Assembly (NCBI GenBank): GCA_031257595.1
Contig: JAIROH010000277.1
Coordinates: forward strand, 1 to 15,007
DNA length: 15,007 bases
From: Treponema sp.
Lineage (GTDB): Bacteria; Spirochaetota; Spirochaetia; Treponematales; Breznakiellaceae
Direction of reading: 5' to 3'
A program made the translations under genes and the position numbers. Below are positions 5,139 through 12,824 of the stretch, one piece after another. The first letter of the stretch is position 1. Every line of letters begins with the position of its first letter. The notes beneath the pieces are model-generated. The model had not been told where the DNA came from, ran no database searches, and saw nothing but the letters and a program-made list of their open reading frames with translations.

Positions 5139-6620
5139 TTAACCGCTGTAGGGGGGAGGGAGGGACGCGGAATCTTTTTGCCGATCGGTGGGGAGCTTTC
5201 CGGTTATCCGCTTGAAAATTCTGCTGAAATAATTCGGATCCTGGTAGCCTACGGCATAGGCGACATCTTTTATTGTCATTGAGGAATCCTTAAGGAGTTT
5301 TTCCGCTTCGCCGATGCGGAGCTCGGTCAGGTAGTCGATGAAATTGGTTTTAAGATGCTCGGTAAAAAGGCGGCTCAGGTGGGCCGTCGAAACGAGGGCC
5401 TTTTCCGCCGCGTCGCCAAGCTGTATGCCTTCCGCAAAATGTTCACGTATATATCCCAGGGCTTTTACAAGCGGCTGGGGAAGGGTTCTCTTTTCCGACG
5501 CCAAAAGCAGGAGTTTTTCAAAATGAAGCTCCGCCCACTGTTTCCAGGCCCCGATGTCTTCCAGGCGCATTATTTCGGCGGGCTTGAACGGAGGGCTGTA
5601 TTCAGGATGGGTAAATACACCGGTAATGTCGTCCAGAAGCAGCGTAAAAAGGGAAACCATCGAAGCTTTGGCCGCGGAAAAATCCCCGGAAAACGCCGGT
5701 TCCCAAATTCCCCGGAAAAGCGTCCTGGCCTCTTCCGGGGACGAAACACCCATCTTCTGCCTGAGCTTGATTATTTTAAGCCGTTCCCGTTCGCCGATGT
5801 CGGCGCGCCGGGCATCCAGTTCCACGAGGGCTTCGGCGCAGGAACGGTACAGTTCCGGTCCGCGGTAAAGTCCGCCTATACCCCAGGACCATACGGTGTT
5901 TTCCGGGAACAGGCCGGACACGAGTTTTTCCCAGCGGCGGAGAAACACGTCCCGGGGAAGACATTCGGAAACAAGAAAAAGGCCCCGGTTCAGCATAACG
6001 TCGTGCATGCAGTGGTGTTTGAACGAAAGTTCACGGGCCAAAAGGGCGCAGTGTTTTTCTATGTCGGCTTCACATTCCACGAGGATCGCAAAACCGTTGT
6101 CGGAAGGAAGGCCCAACTCTTCCCGATACCACAGCCAGGCTTCCTCGGAAAGCTCTCCCCAAATATCCTTGCGCATAAAACGGAGCCTGGGATCTTCAAA
6201 AGCGGTTGTTTCAGGCGGATGGGAACGAAGCTGGAAAAGGGCGTTTTCCAGGGTGGCGAAAAAAGTCTTTTTCGATACCGGCTTGACAAGATAGGCAAAC
6301 ACCCCCAACGGTATTGCCCGTTGGGCAAGGTCAAAACGTTCATAGGCGGTGGAAAGGATACAGACCATGCGGGGATATTTTTTATGTACTTCCTCAAGAA
6401 CCGAAAGCCCGTCCGGACCGGGGATATTGATGTCCATAAAAACCAGGTCCGGTTCGGTCTCGTAGATCAGTTTGAGGGCTTCGTAACCCGAACGGGCTTT
6501 CCCGGCCAGGGTAAACGGATTTTCCTCCGAAGAATCTTCCCGCAGCCGGAAGCGGCCCAGCATAAATTCATAGCTTTCAAGAACAGGCTCTTCATCATCT
6601 ACAATCAGAACGCTAAACAT
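5139..6620 (-). CDS. yesN: YesN-type response regulator (receiver + AraC DNA-binding domain)
   Basis: This cytoplasmic transcription factor of 493 residues is phosphorylated by the upstream LytS-type kinase and should then activate sugar genes. The receiver domain (1-125) has the acidic pair D8/D9, phospho-acceptor D63 in FMDINIPGPDG, T91 and K113 in YLVKP, so it looks functional. A middle region (about 140-380) has no recognised motif and is typical of YesN-like proteins. The C-terminal AraC helix-turn-helix pair (about 385-481) shows LSRLFTEHLKTNFIDYLTELRI, split here as LSRLFTEHLK and TNFIDYLTELRI, and then GYQDPNYFSRIFKRITG. The ATG overlaps the 3' end of the kinase gene by 16 bp, so the two are translationally coupled. 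By analogy with C. beijerinckii YesN it would bind in front of the xylose transporter genes; no site is proven here. Gene names vary for this family. Confidence 0.92.
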   Translation of the reverse strand: MFSVLIVDDEEPVLESYEFMLGRFRLREDSSEENPFTLAGKARSGYEALKLIYETEPDLVFMDINIPGPDGLSVLEEVHKKYPRMVCILSTAYERFDLAQRAIPLGVFAYLVKPVSKKTFFATLENALFQLRSHPPETTAFEDPRLRFMRKDIWGELSEEAWLWYREELGLPSDNGFAILVECEADIEKHCALLARELSFKHHCMHDVMLNRGLFLVSECLPRDVFLRRWEKLVSGLFPENTVWSWGIGGLYRGPELYRSCAEALVELDARRADIGERERLKIIKLRQKMGVSSPEEARTLFRGIWEPAFSGDFSAAKASMVSLFTLLLDDITGVFTHPEYSPPFKPAEIMRLEDIGAWKQWAELHFEKLLLLASEKRTLPQPLVKALGYIREHFAEGIQLGDAAEKALVSTAHLSRLFTEHLKTNFIDYLTELRIGEAEKLLKDSSMTIKDVAYAVGYQDPNYFSRIFKRITGKLPTDRQKDSASLPPPYSG

Positions 6621-8254
6621 GGTTCTTTCCCGGTATCTATTCTGATAATAACGGTCGTACCCTGCGGGCCGGTTTCGATGCGCACTACATCTTTATCGTC
6701 GGGATAAAAAAAGTACAGCCTCTGTATTACGTTTTCAAGCCCCATAACCCGCGATACCGACGATTCGTCCAGGGACTGCGGGTGAAGGAGTTTTTCCACA
6801 AGTCCTTTATCCATGCCCCGGCCGTTGTCTTTGACCGACAGCACAAGGTACTTTTCTTCCCGGAAAACCCGCACGGCTACGTTTCGCGGTTTTCCGGTTG
6901 CAGGAGACGGACCGGCCGCGCTTCGGTTCCCCGCGGAATCCCGGCCCGCTGTGGAATCCCGGCTGTCCGCGGAACCCCTGTCCTCCGCGAAATCCCGGCC
7001 CGCTGCGGAATCCCGGCTTTCGGCAGGCGGGGAACCTTCAACCGTAGAGCTTCCCTTGAAGGCGTGGATAACGCAGTTTTCCACCAGCGGCTGAAGTATC
7101 GAAACCGGAACCTTGCAGGAATCAAGCAGGGCTTCATCGTAGTCAAGACGCAGATCAAGATCGCGGGGAAAGCGGACTTTAAGAATGTAGAAATAGTAAT
7201 CCAGCCCCTGAATCTCATGCCGCAGGGGAACAAGAATTTCCTTGTTTCGTATAATGTGTCTGAAAAGCCGCGCCATATAATCCATGTATTCCCCGGTTCT
7301 GTCCGCCCCTTCCACTATCGCAAGCTGCATGCCGGTATTGATCGTATTAAACAGAAAATGGGGATTCATCTGTGCCTGAAGCGCGTAAATTTCCATGTGC
7401 CGCACAAGGCCCTCCATTTTCATGTTCCTCATCTTTTCCTGCATATATTCCTGTTTGATGTTTTCCTGCCAGCGTATCTCTTCTATATAATTGCGAATGT
7501 CGTTTTTCATGTTGTTGAAAGCCTTTATCACCCTGTCCATTTCTTCGTTCGCTCCGGTTTCCATGTCGGCAACGTCGAAATTTCCGGCGGAAAGTTCCTG
7601 GGCCGTGGACGAAAGCCTGAGCAGGGGATTGGTAAAACGGTTAAACGACAAAAGGAGAAGCTGTATGGCGAACAGGGAAACCGAAATAAGAAAAAGGAAA
7701 TTCCACAGATGGATTGTTCCCGATTCCGCGAGAAACTGTTCGTAAGCGTCAAGCTGATTCCTGAACCGTTCCGTACTTATCGCGTCTATTTCGTTGTTGA
7801 TGTAGTCCATAAGACCGGCCATTTCTTCGTACATTTCCGTATAGGCGGAAATATTTCTTCCGCGCTTTTCTTCCATGGCCTGTTCCGCGAGGTTAAGGTA
7901 ATTGAAGATAAGATGGTACAGTTCCCGTTCCTTGAGATCGGCCTTGTTTTCCGTTATCAAATGGTGGCCGGGGATCTTCTGCCTGAGCAGCTGGGTGTCG
8001 ATCAAAATCTGGGCCAGGGCGTTGGAAGACCGCGTGGAAAGGTATTCCATCAGCGGCGCCTCAAACGCTTCCAGATCTTCCTGGAGGCTTTTGATAAACC
8101 GTTCCTGGTTAAAGCTGTTTTCTGAAATTTTTTGAAGCCGTTGAGAACATACAAGTATGTAGGCTGTGGATAAAACGAGGATAAGAAAAACGCCGAAGAT
8201 GCTTACAAGGATTTGGATACGAAAAGATCGATGAAATCCCGTCATGCCGCCCAT
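6605..8254 (-). CDS. lytS: LytS/YesM-type sensor histidine kinase with repeat insert
   Basis: This inner-membrane kinase of 549 residues passes a sugar signal to the YesN-type regulator. Two membrane segments (about 13-35 and 183-205) enclose an extracytoplasmic helical region of about 145 residues. A HAMP region (about 205-258) and a coiled stretch lead to the His_kinase domain with QMNPHFLFNTINT (phospho-acceptor H299). The ATP-binding domain has the N-box VENCVIHAF (391-399), G1 box DNGRGM (476-481) and GLENV (505-509). Between N-box and G1 lies a Ser/Asp/Ala/Gly/Arg-rich insert (about 401-456) of six-residue repeats, which is unusual. M1 at 8254 lies 10 bp after the binding-protein stop; M4 at 8245 is an equally possible start, and neither has a strong ribosome site. 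The small extracytoplasmic part and adjacent binding protein match LytS of the XylFII-LytS complex. Confidence 0.92.
   Translation of the reverse strand: MGGMTGFHRSFRIQILVSIFGVFLILVLSTAYILVCSQRLQKISENSFNQERFIKSLQEDLEAFEAPLMEYLSTRSSNALAQILIDTQLLRQKIPGHHLITENKADLKERELYHLIFNYLNLAEQAMEEKRGRNISAYTEMYEEMAGLMDYINNEIDAISTERFRNQLDAYEQFLAESGTIHLWNFLFLISVSLFAIQLLLLSFNRFTNPLLRLSSTAQELSAGNFDVADMETGANEEMDRVIKAFNNMKNDIRNYIEEIRWQENIKQEYMQEKMRNMKMEGLVRHMEIYALQAQMNPHFLFNTINTGMQLAIVEGADRTGEYMDYMARLFRHIIRNKEILVPLRHEIQGLDYYFYILKVRFPRDLDLRLDYDEALLDSCKVPVSILQPLVENCVIHAFKGSSTVEGSPPAESRDSAAGRDFAEDRGSADSRDSTAGRDSAGNRSAAGPSPATGKPRNVAVRVFREEKYLVLSVKDNGRGMDKGLVEKLLHPQSLDESSVSRVMGLENVIQRLYFFYPDDKDVVRIETGPQGTTVIIRIDTGKEPCLAF
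6935..7024 (-). repeat. Five 18-bp tandem repeats inside the lytS kinase domain
   Basis: On the plus strand, units beginning GGAATCCCGG or close variants recur at 6935, 6953, 6971, 6989 and 7007, exactly 18 bases apart. The translated units are six residues long: RDSAAG, RDFAED, RGSADS, RDSTAG, RDSAGN. The period is a multiple of three, so copy-number change by slippage would keep the reading frame. Units are partly degenerate, which suggests the array is not brand new. Confidence 0.88.
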
Positions 8255-8264
8255 ACCGCGCCCG

Positions 8265-9251
8265 CTACAAACCGCTGCCGGTAATAATTTCTATTCCGGT
8301 ATCGATCGTCGCCGATGTATAGCCTGTGGTACGAAGGGCGGTAAGGGAACGTACCGCTTCGTATCCTATTTTTTCCGAATCGATCACCACCGAGCACGCG
8401 ACAATTCCTTTTCTGATATTTTCCAGCACCCCCGGATCGGCGCCGAAACCGATAACCTGTACCCTTCCGACAAGGTTCATGTCCACAAGCGTTTGGGCCG
8501 CGGCCAGTGTATCCGAAGAATCGGTAAACACGATCGTGTTAATATCGGGGCTTTCTTCTTCCGGCTTCTCCGGCTGATCGCGGAACAGCCTGTAGAGCAG
8601 GGCTTCGGCGTCCAGCGGGTTAAGGTTTGTTTTAAAACTCATGACGAAAGGGTCAAGGGTGTCTCCCAGCGCCGAAGCCATGCCCATTTCCACCAGTTCC
8701 CGTTCGGCATAAATGCCCGGAGCCTTGTCGCTGTAAACCACGGCAAGGCGGAGCGGTTCGGGGTTTCCCGAAACAGGCTTGAGCCTCATCGAGATAAGCC
8801 CGATGCGGCGGCCCATGTCGAAGTTGTTGGTTCCGATAAAGGGCCAGGGCTGATCGTTGGTAATATTGTGATTTACCAGCACGACCGGAATACGGCGGCT
8901 GTCGAGTTTTTCAAGCTGCCTGCGGGCAAGGCTGTCATCCAGATACGGGCAGACTATCACCCCGTCCACACCGGTATAGGAAGCCATTTCAAATTCATTT
9001 TTGGCGGGATCGATTGAATGAATTGAAATGGCTGCGTGAAGCTCGGAAGCGGCCCGCTCGGCGCCTTCAATAATGCCGGTAAAAAAAGAATTCCTGTTGT
9101 CCGGAAGGTACAGGGAGAAATGGTAATTGAGGGTTTCCCTTCCGTCCAGAGACGTTACGTTAAGGCTCCATGCCTTGGTAAGCGACGTAAAAAAGGCAGT
9201 TAAGGAAAACAGCCCGGAAAGTACCAGGGCAAGCCGGACGACGATTTTCAC
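8265..9251 (-). CDS. Membrane-anchored periplasmic sugar-binding protein, XylFII-like sensor
   Basis: This 328-residue protein has an N-terminal hydrophobic segment (about 4-25) with no lipobox and no clear cleavage site, so it is probably a membrane anchor. It is followed by a periplasmic-binding fold (PBP1-type, sugar family): VDGVIVCPYLDDSL, IPVVLVNHNI, IGTNNFDMGRRIGL, VFTDSSDTLAAAQTL and VQVIGFGADPGVLENI. It is shorter and more diverged than the two transport-associated binding proteins in this window and has no permease next to it. It sits between xylB and the kinase gene, so it most likely presents sugar to the LytS-type kinase in a complex, as XylFII does in C. beijerinckii. The start is GTG at 9251, three bases after the xylB stop, without its own ribosome site, so it relies on translational coupling. 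The sensor role is inferred from context. Confidence 0.85.
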   Translation of the reverse strand: MKIVVRLALVLSGLFSLTAFFTSLTKAWSLNVTSLDGRETLNYHFSLYLPDNRNSFFTGIIEGAERAASELHAAISIHSIDPAKNEFEMASYTGVDGVIVCPYLDDSLARRQLEKLDSRRIPVVLVNHNITNDQPWPFIGTNNFDMGRRIGLISMRLKPVSGNPEPLRLAVVYSDKAPGIYAERELVEMGMASALGDTLDPFVMSFKTNLNPLDAEALLYRLFRDQPEKPEEESPDINTIVFTDSSDTLAAAQTLVDMNLVGRVQVIGFGADPGVLENIRKGIVACSVVIDSEKIGYEAVRSLTALRTTGYTSATIDTGIEIITGSGL

Positions 9252-9254
9252 CGG

Positions 9255-10748
9255 TTATGTATAAAGCGGGCTCAGGGCCTTTAGATACCGCGAATACGTT
9301 TCATAGGCCCGGTCATAGGCGCCGGCGGCCTTCGTATCCGGTTCCACGACGGCGCCTTCAAGAACCACATGCTCGTCGACAAGATCGCCTATCGCGGCGC
9401 TTGTCCCCGGCGCCGCGCCGGAAACGGCAAGGCACCACAGGGCCTGTATGGCCCCGCCCATGGCCGCCGCCTCGCCGCCCGAAGGAACGCGCACGGGGAG
9501 CTTCATCACATCGGCGGCTATATGCTGCCAGAGCGGGCTTTTCGCGCCGCCGCCGATAAGCCGTATCTCCCTGGCCTTGAAGCCCAGTCTGTTAAAACCT
9601 TCAAGACCTATCCTCATGCCGAATATCGCCGATTCCAGCGCGGCGCGGGCTATGTTTTCCCGTTTGAAGTTCGCGGCGGTAATGCCGTTCACACTGGCCC
9701 TGCCGCCGGGAAGGTTCGGCGTTCTTTCGCCGTTAAAGAACGGCAGGAGGACAACGCCTTCGGCCCCGACGGGGGCTTTCGCCGCTTCCCCGTCAAACGC
9801 TTTAACGTCAAGGCCGAAAAGCTTGCGGAATTCCTCGCTTGCCACGGTACAGTTCATCGTGCAAAGCAGGGGAAGCCAGCCGCCGGTGGACGAGCAGAAC
9901 GCCGCAAGGTCGCCGGAGGGATCGATAAGCGGAGAATCCGAATACCCGTAAAGCGTACCCGACGTACCCAGGCTCATCGTAAGAAAGCCGTCCCGGACCG
10001 TTCCTGTCCCAACCGCTCCCATCATGTTGTCGCCACCGCCTGAGGCAACGGGAACGCCTGCGGGTATGCCGAAAGCGGCGGCCGCGGCCGCGGAAACCGT
10101 ACCCGCGGGGGCGTCAGGCGCTACGAGCCTGGGAAGGCAGCCGATGACTGACGGATCGACAAGGCCGCAGATTTTTTCCGACCAGGTCCGTTTCCGCACG
10201 TCAAAAAGGGCCGTTCCGGAAGCGTCCCCGTATTCCGCGGTATATTCCCCGGTTAAAAGAAAATTTATATAGTCGTGGGGAAGCAGTATGTGGCGAAGAC
10301 GCCTGAAAGCGTCCGGCTGGTTTTTCTTGAGCCAGAGGACTTTGGGCGCCGTGTAGCCCGGCCGCATGGGAAGGCCGGCTTCGGCGATAATTTTGTCTTC
10401 CCCGCCGGCCGCCCTGGTCAGTTCCGCGCACTCGGCGGCGGTGGCGGTATCGCACCACAGCTTTACGTTGTAGAGGGGCTTTCCCCCTTCGTCCAAAGGA
10501 ACAAAGCCGTGTTGCTGGCCGGATACGCCGATTGCGGCTATGGTCTTTTTCTGATCCGCCCCCAGGTTGCCGAAACAGGCTTTAAGGGCGTCTTCAAACC
10601 ACTGGGCCTTTTGTTCCCTGGCGCCGTCGTTACCGGCGATTATCTCAACCGGCGCCTGGGCCTGGGCGATAATCTTTCTCGCTTCGTAATCGTAAAGAAC
10701 AACTTTGCAGCTTTGGGTTCCCAAATCAATTCCACACAGCGTTTTCAT
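9255..10748 (-). CDS. xylB: Xylulokinase (FGGY family)
   Basis: This cytoplasmic enzyme phosphorylates D-xylulose with ATP to xylulose 5-phosphate, which enters the pentose phosphate pathway. At 497 residues it has the length of the family. The N-terminal FGGY domain shows GIDLGTQSCKVVLYD (6-20, Asp8), GVSGQQHGFVPLD (74-86) and KLWCDT (96-101); Asp240 in GGGDNMMGAVGTG matches the catalytic base. The C-terminal domain has LIGGGAKSPLWQHIAADV and GEAAAMGGAIQA, the ATP site. The ATG has a strong GGAGGAAA ribosome site at 10760-10753. It is the first gene of the operon xylB, XylFII-like gene, lytS, yesN. No xylose isomerase gene is present in the window, so it must lie elsewhere. Another ketopentose is possible for an FGGY kinase, but the three-component xylose regulators next door favour xylulose. 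Confidence 0.9.
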   Translation of the reverse strand: MKTLCGIDLGTQSCKVVLYDYEARKIIAQAQAPVEIIAGNDGAREQKAQWFEDALKACFGNLGADQKKTIAAIGVSGQQHGFVPLDEGGKPLYNVKLWCDTATAAECAELTRAAGGEDKIIAEAGLPMRPGYTAPKVLWLKKNQPDAFRRLRHILLPHDYINFLLTGEYTAEYGDASGTALFDVRKRTWSEKICGLVDPSVIGCLPRLVAPDAPAGTVSAAAAAAFGIPAGVPVASGGGDNMMGAVGTGTVRDGFLTMSLGTSGTLYGYSDSPLIDPSGDLAAFCSSTGGWLPLLCTMNCTVASEEFRKLFGLDVKAFDGEAAKAPVGAEGVVLLPFFNGERTPNLPGGRASVNGITAANFKRENIARAALESAIFGMRIGLEGFNRLGFKAREIRLIGGGAKSPLWQHIAADVMKLPVRVPSGGEAAAMGGAIQALWCLAVSGAAPGTSAAIGDLVDEHVVLEGAVVEPDTKAAGAYDRAYETYSRYLKALSPLYT

Positions 10749-10925
10749 GGCTTTTCCTCCGGTTATGTATCATACACCTCAACGCCGAAAACGAAAAGGT
10801 ATCCTTCCGCTTGAATTACTTTGACTCATGACGTACAATTAATGGCTGTTCATAAAGTAACCGGCTGTGTGGATAGACGGTTCCGTACGGTATAATCCTT
10901 AGTGACGTTTTAAGCGGGGGCAGCT
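10749..10925. promoter_or_regulatory. Divergent control region between xylB operon and adenylate cyclase
   Basis: This 177-bp region must drive both flanking transcripts. For xylB (minus strand) the best -10 is TATGAT (10774-10769), with a weak -35 TTTTCG 17 bases upstream, as expected for an activator-dependent promoter. Upstream of it the direct repeat TGACTCA/TGACGTA (10822-10835) is a candidate activator site. The cyclase promoter is listed separately. Which protein binds here is not shown by the sequence. Confidence 0.5.
10883..10896 (+). promoter_or_regulatory. Adenylate cyclase promoter -10 box with abutting palindrome
   Basis: A perfect TATAAT stands at 10891-10896, 29 bases before the GTG start. 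The -35 region is poor (TGTGGA with a 17-base spacer). The perfect palindrome CCGTACGG (10883-10890) directly abuts the -10 box, inside the promoter spacer, where a bound regulator would block or remodel the promoter. Confidence 0.55.
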
Positions 10926-12824
10926 GTGGCAAAAAAAAATTCGCACAAGAGCCGCGTTCGGTTTCCCATAGGCGTGAAACTGGTTCTTATCATTTCCATT
11001 CTGGTATTGATATCCCTGGGGACGGTTACCGTTCTTGTTTCGGCGATCAGTACCCAGGATGTTCAACGTACCGCCGAGGACAATAATTTTACCGTCAACC
11101 GGCGCGCGGGGTCGCAGGCGGAAAGTTCCTTTAAGGCGATCCGGGCGGCGGTATCCCTGTACCTGGAAATGTTGTCCCGGGATCGGGGTATTGAAGACCG
11201 CGATCCTGAGCCGGACAGTTACTTTTTTGACCGCAACCGGAACATAGCGCTCATAGCCGTTTCTTCCGGAAACGCGGAATGGATCCTGATTCCCAACGAA
11301 CAGTTTTTCCTTTCCAACGACATCGACACGGAAACGGCGAAAAAGTACATCGCGTCAAACATCGTTCTTCCTGTTCCGGCGGACGGCAAAATCCGTTTTT
11401 ACAACGCGTCGCCGGATTTTGGGCATCTTCTTATCGCGATGGTTTTTACCCGCCGCCAGGTTTCGCGGGCGGATTCCGCCGGCGAAGCTTTGTCCGGCGA
11501 TGAAACCATAGCGGCGCTTTTTTCTCCCGATGAACTTGCCGAATCGTTTGGAACCGGAGCCAATTCAAGCTTTGTGATCAGCGAGGCCGGAGATGTCCTG
11601 CTCCACGCGGACAGCGATCTGGTCCTGGGCGGCGCGAATTTTTCCAGCCTGCCGATTGTGGAGACTATGCAGAAAGAGGGAGACAACAACCGGCAGGTTT
11701 CCTTCACAAATGAAGGGATCGACTATTTCGGGGCCTATTACCGTATTCCGCAGATGGGCGCCGTAGTGTTTACGACAATACCCCACGACATTGTATTTGA
11801 AGCGGTACAGAGCATTACCCGGCAGAATCTTTTCCTTACGGCAGCGGTGCTTTTTATCGCGATCCTCTTTATCTGGCTGTTTTCCAAAACCATCAGTACG
11901 CCCGTGGGTATTCTGGCCGACGCGGCGATGCAAATCGAACAGGGTAAATTTGAACTTGAGCTCAAGCCAAAAACCCATGACGAACTGGGCTTGCTGACGG
12001 AAAGTTTCGGCAAGATGAGCAGCGCCCTGGGAATATTCGGCCGCTTTACCAACAGGGATATAGCGATCCGGGCCATGCGGGGCGAAATCAAGCCGGGCGG
12101 ACTTCCCAAACACGCGACGATTTTCTTTTCCGACATCCGCGGCTTTACCGAAAAATCGGAAAACTTTACCAGGGCGTTTGGAGAAGACGCATCCAACCGG
12201 ATCGTCATATGGCTCAATGAGTATTTTACCCGTATGGTAGACTGCGTTGAAAAGACCGGCGGCGTCGTGGATAAATTCATCGGCGACGCGGTTATGGCCC
12301 ACTGGGGAACGGCCTTTACCGCGGGCTCACCGGAAAAAGACGCCTTTAACTGCGTTTCCGCCGCGCTGATGATGCGCAATGCCCTGCGGGAGATCAACGC
12401 GAAGCGGGTAAAGGGCGATCCGGGCAACCCCGAGATCCGCATCGGCTGCGGCATCAATACCGGAACCGTCACCGCCGGCCAAATCGGCTCGCTGCAGCGG
12501 ATGGAATATACGGCAATCGGCGACCCGGTTAACCTGGCCAGCCGGACCGAGGCCCTCAACAAACCCCTGGGAACGGATATTCTTATTACCGAAGATACGT
12601 GGGAGCTTATCGGGATCAAGTTTATTACCGAGGAAATGCCCCCGGTAACCGTCAAAGGCAAGGCAAAACCGGTACGGATGTTTGCCGTAGTCAATTTTCG
12701 GGGCGCCGAAAGCGGCCCGAAAACGCTTTCGGAAGTACGGGATCTTTTGGGTATTCCCGCTCCGGATATCAGTAAGGTAGACACAAATGCGGAAGAAAAA
12801 AAATACAAAATCCAGGGCGGTTGA
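10926..12824 (+). CDS. Membrane class III adenylate cyclase with extracytoplasmic sensor domain
   Basis: This inner-membrane enzyme of 632 residues should make cAMP from ATP. Membrane segments at about 17-40 and 301-320 enclose a large sensor region (about 41-300) that looks Cache-like (SFVISEAGDVLLHAD, GAYYRIPQMGAVVFTTIP); its ligand is unknown. A HAMP region follows (about 321-373), then the class III catalytic domain (about 395-590). Metal-binding Asp403 (FFSDIRGFT) and the GD pair Asp454 are present, as are the adenine-selecting Lys450 (VDKFIGD) and Asp533 (TAIGDP) and the transition-state residues Asn536 and Arg540 (NLASR), so it is predicted active and ATP-specific. It starts at GTG 10926 with a G-rich, weak ribosome site. 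It diverges from xylB and overlaps the next gene by 38 bp. No cAMP receptor gene is seen in the window. A guanylate cyclase is less likely because of the Lys/Asp pair. Confidence 0.92.
   Translation: MAKKNSHKSRVRFPIGVKLVLIISILVLISLGTVTVLVSAISTQDVQRTAEDNNFTVNRRAGSQAESSFKAIRAAVSLYLEMLSRDRGIEDRDPEPDSYFFDRNRNIALIAVSSGNAEWILIPNEQFFLSNDIDTETAKKYIASNIVLPVPADGKIRFYNASPDFGHLLIAMVFTRRQVSRADSAGEALSGDETIAALFSPDELAESFGTGANSSFVISEAGDVLLHADSDLVLGGANFSSLPIVETMQKEGDNNRQVSFTNEGIDYFGAYYRIPQMGAVVFTTIPHDIVFEAVQSITRQNLFLTAAVLFIAILFIWLFSKTISTPVGILADAAMQIEQGKFELELKPKTHDELGLLTESFGKMSSALGIFGRFTNRDIAIRAMRGEIKPGGLPKHATIFFSDIRGFTEKSENFTRAFGEDASNRIVIWLNEYFTRMVDCVEKTGGVVDKFIGDAVMAHWGTAFTAGSPEKDAFNCVSAALMMRNALREINAKRVKGDPGNPEIRIGCGINTGTVTAGQIGSLQRMEYTAIGDPVNLASRTEALNKPLGTDILITEDTWELIGIKFITEEMPPVTVKGKAKPVRMFAVVNFRGAESGPKTLSEVRDLLGIPAPDISKVDTNAEEKKYKIQGG

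Noticed and set aside
5355..6707. Open frame of 450 codons on the plus strand, antisense to the yesN-type gene
   Set aside because: The opposite strand encodes a complete receiver-AraC protein with all key residues. The antisense frame has no domain character and is a by-product of GC-biased codons.
6782..8125. Open frame of 447 codons on the plus strand, antisense to the lytS-type gene
   Set aside because: The minus strand has a clear histidine kinase; the antisense product is rich in Phe, His and Arg with no recognisable motif.
11738..12808. Open frame of 356 codons on the minus strand, antisense to the adenylate cyclase
   Set aside because: It covers the cyclase catalytic motifs on the other strand and shows no protein-family signal.
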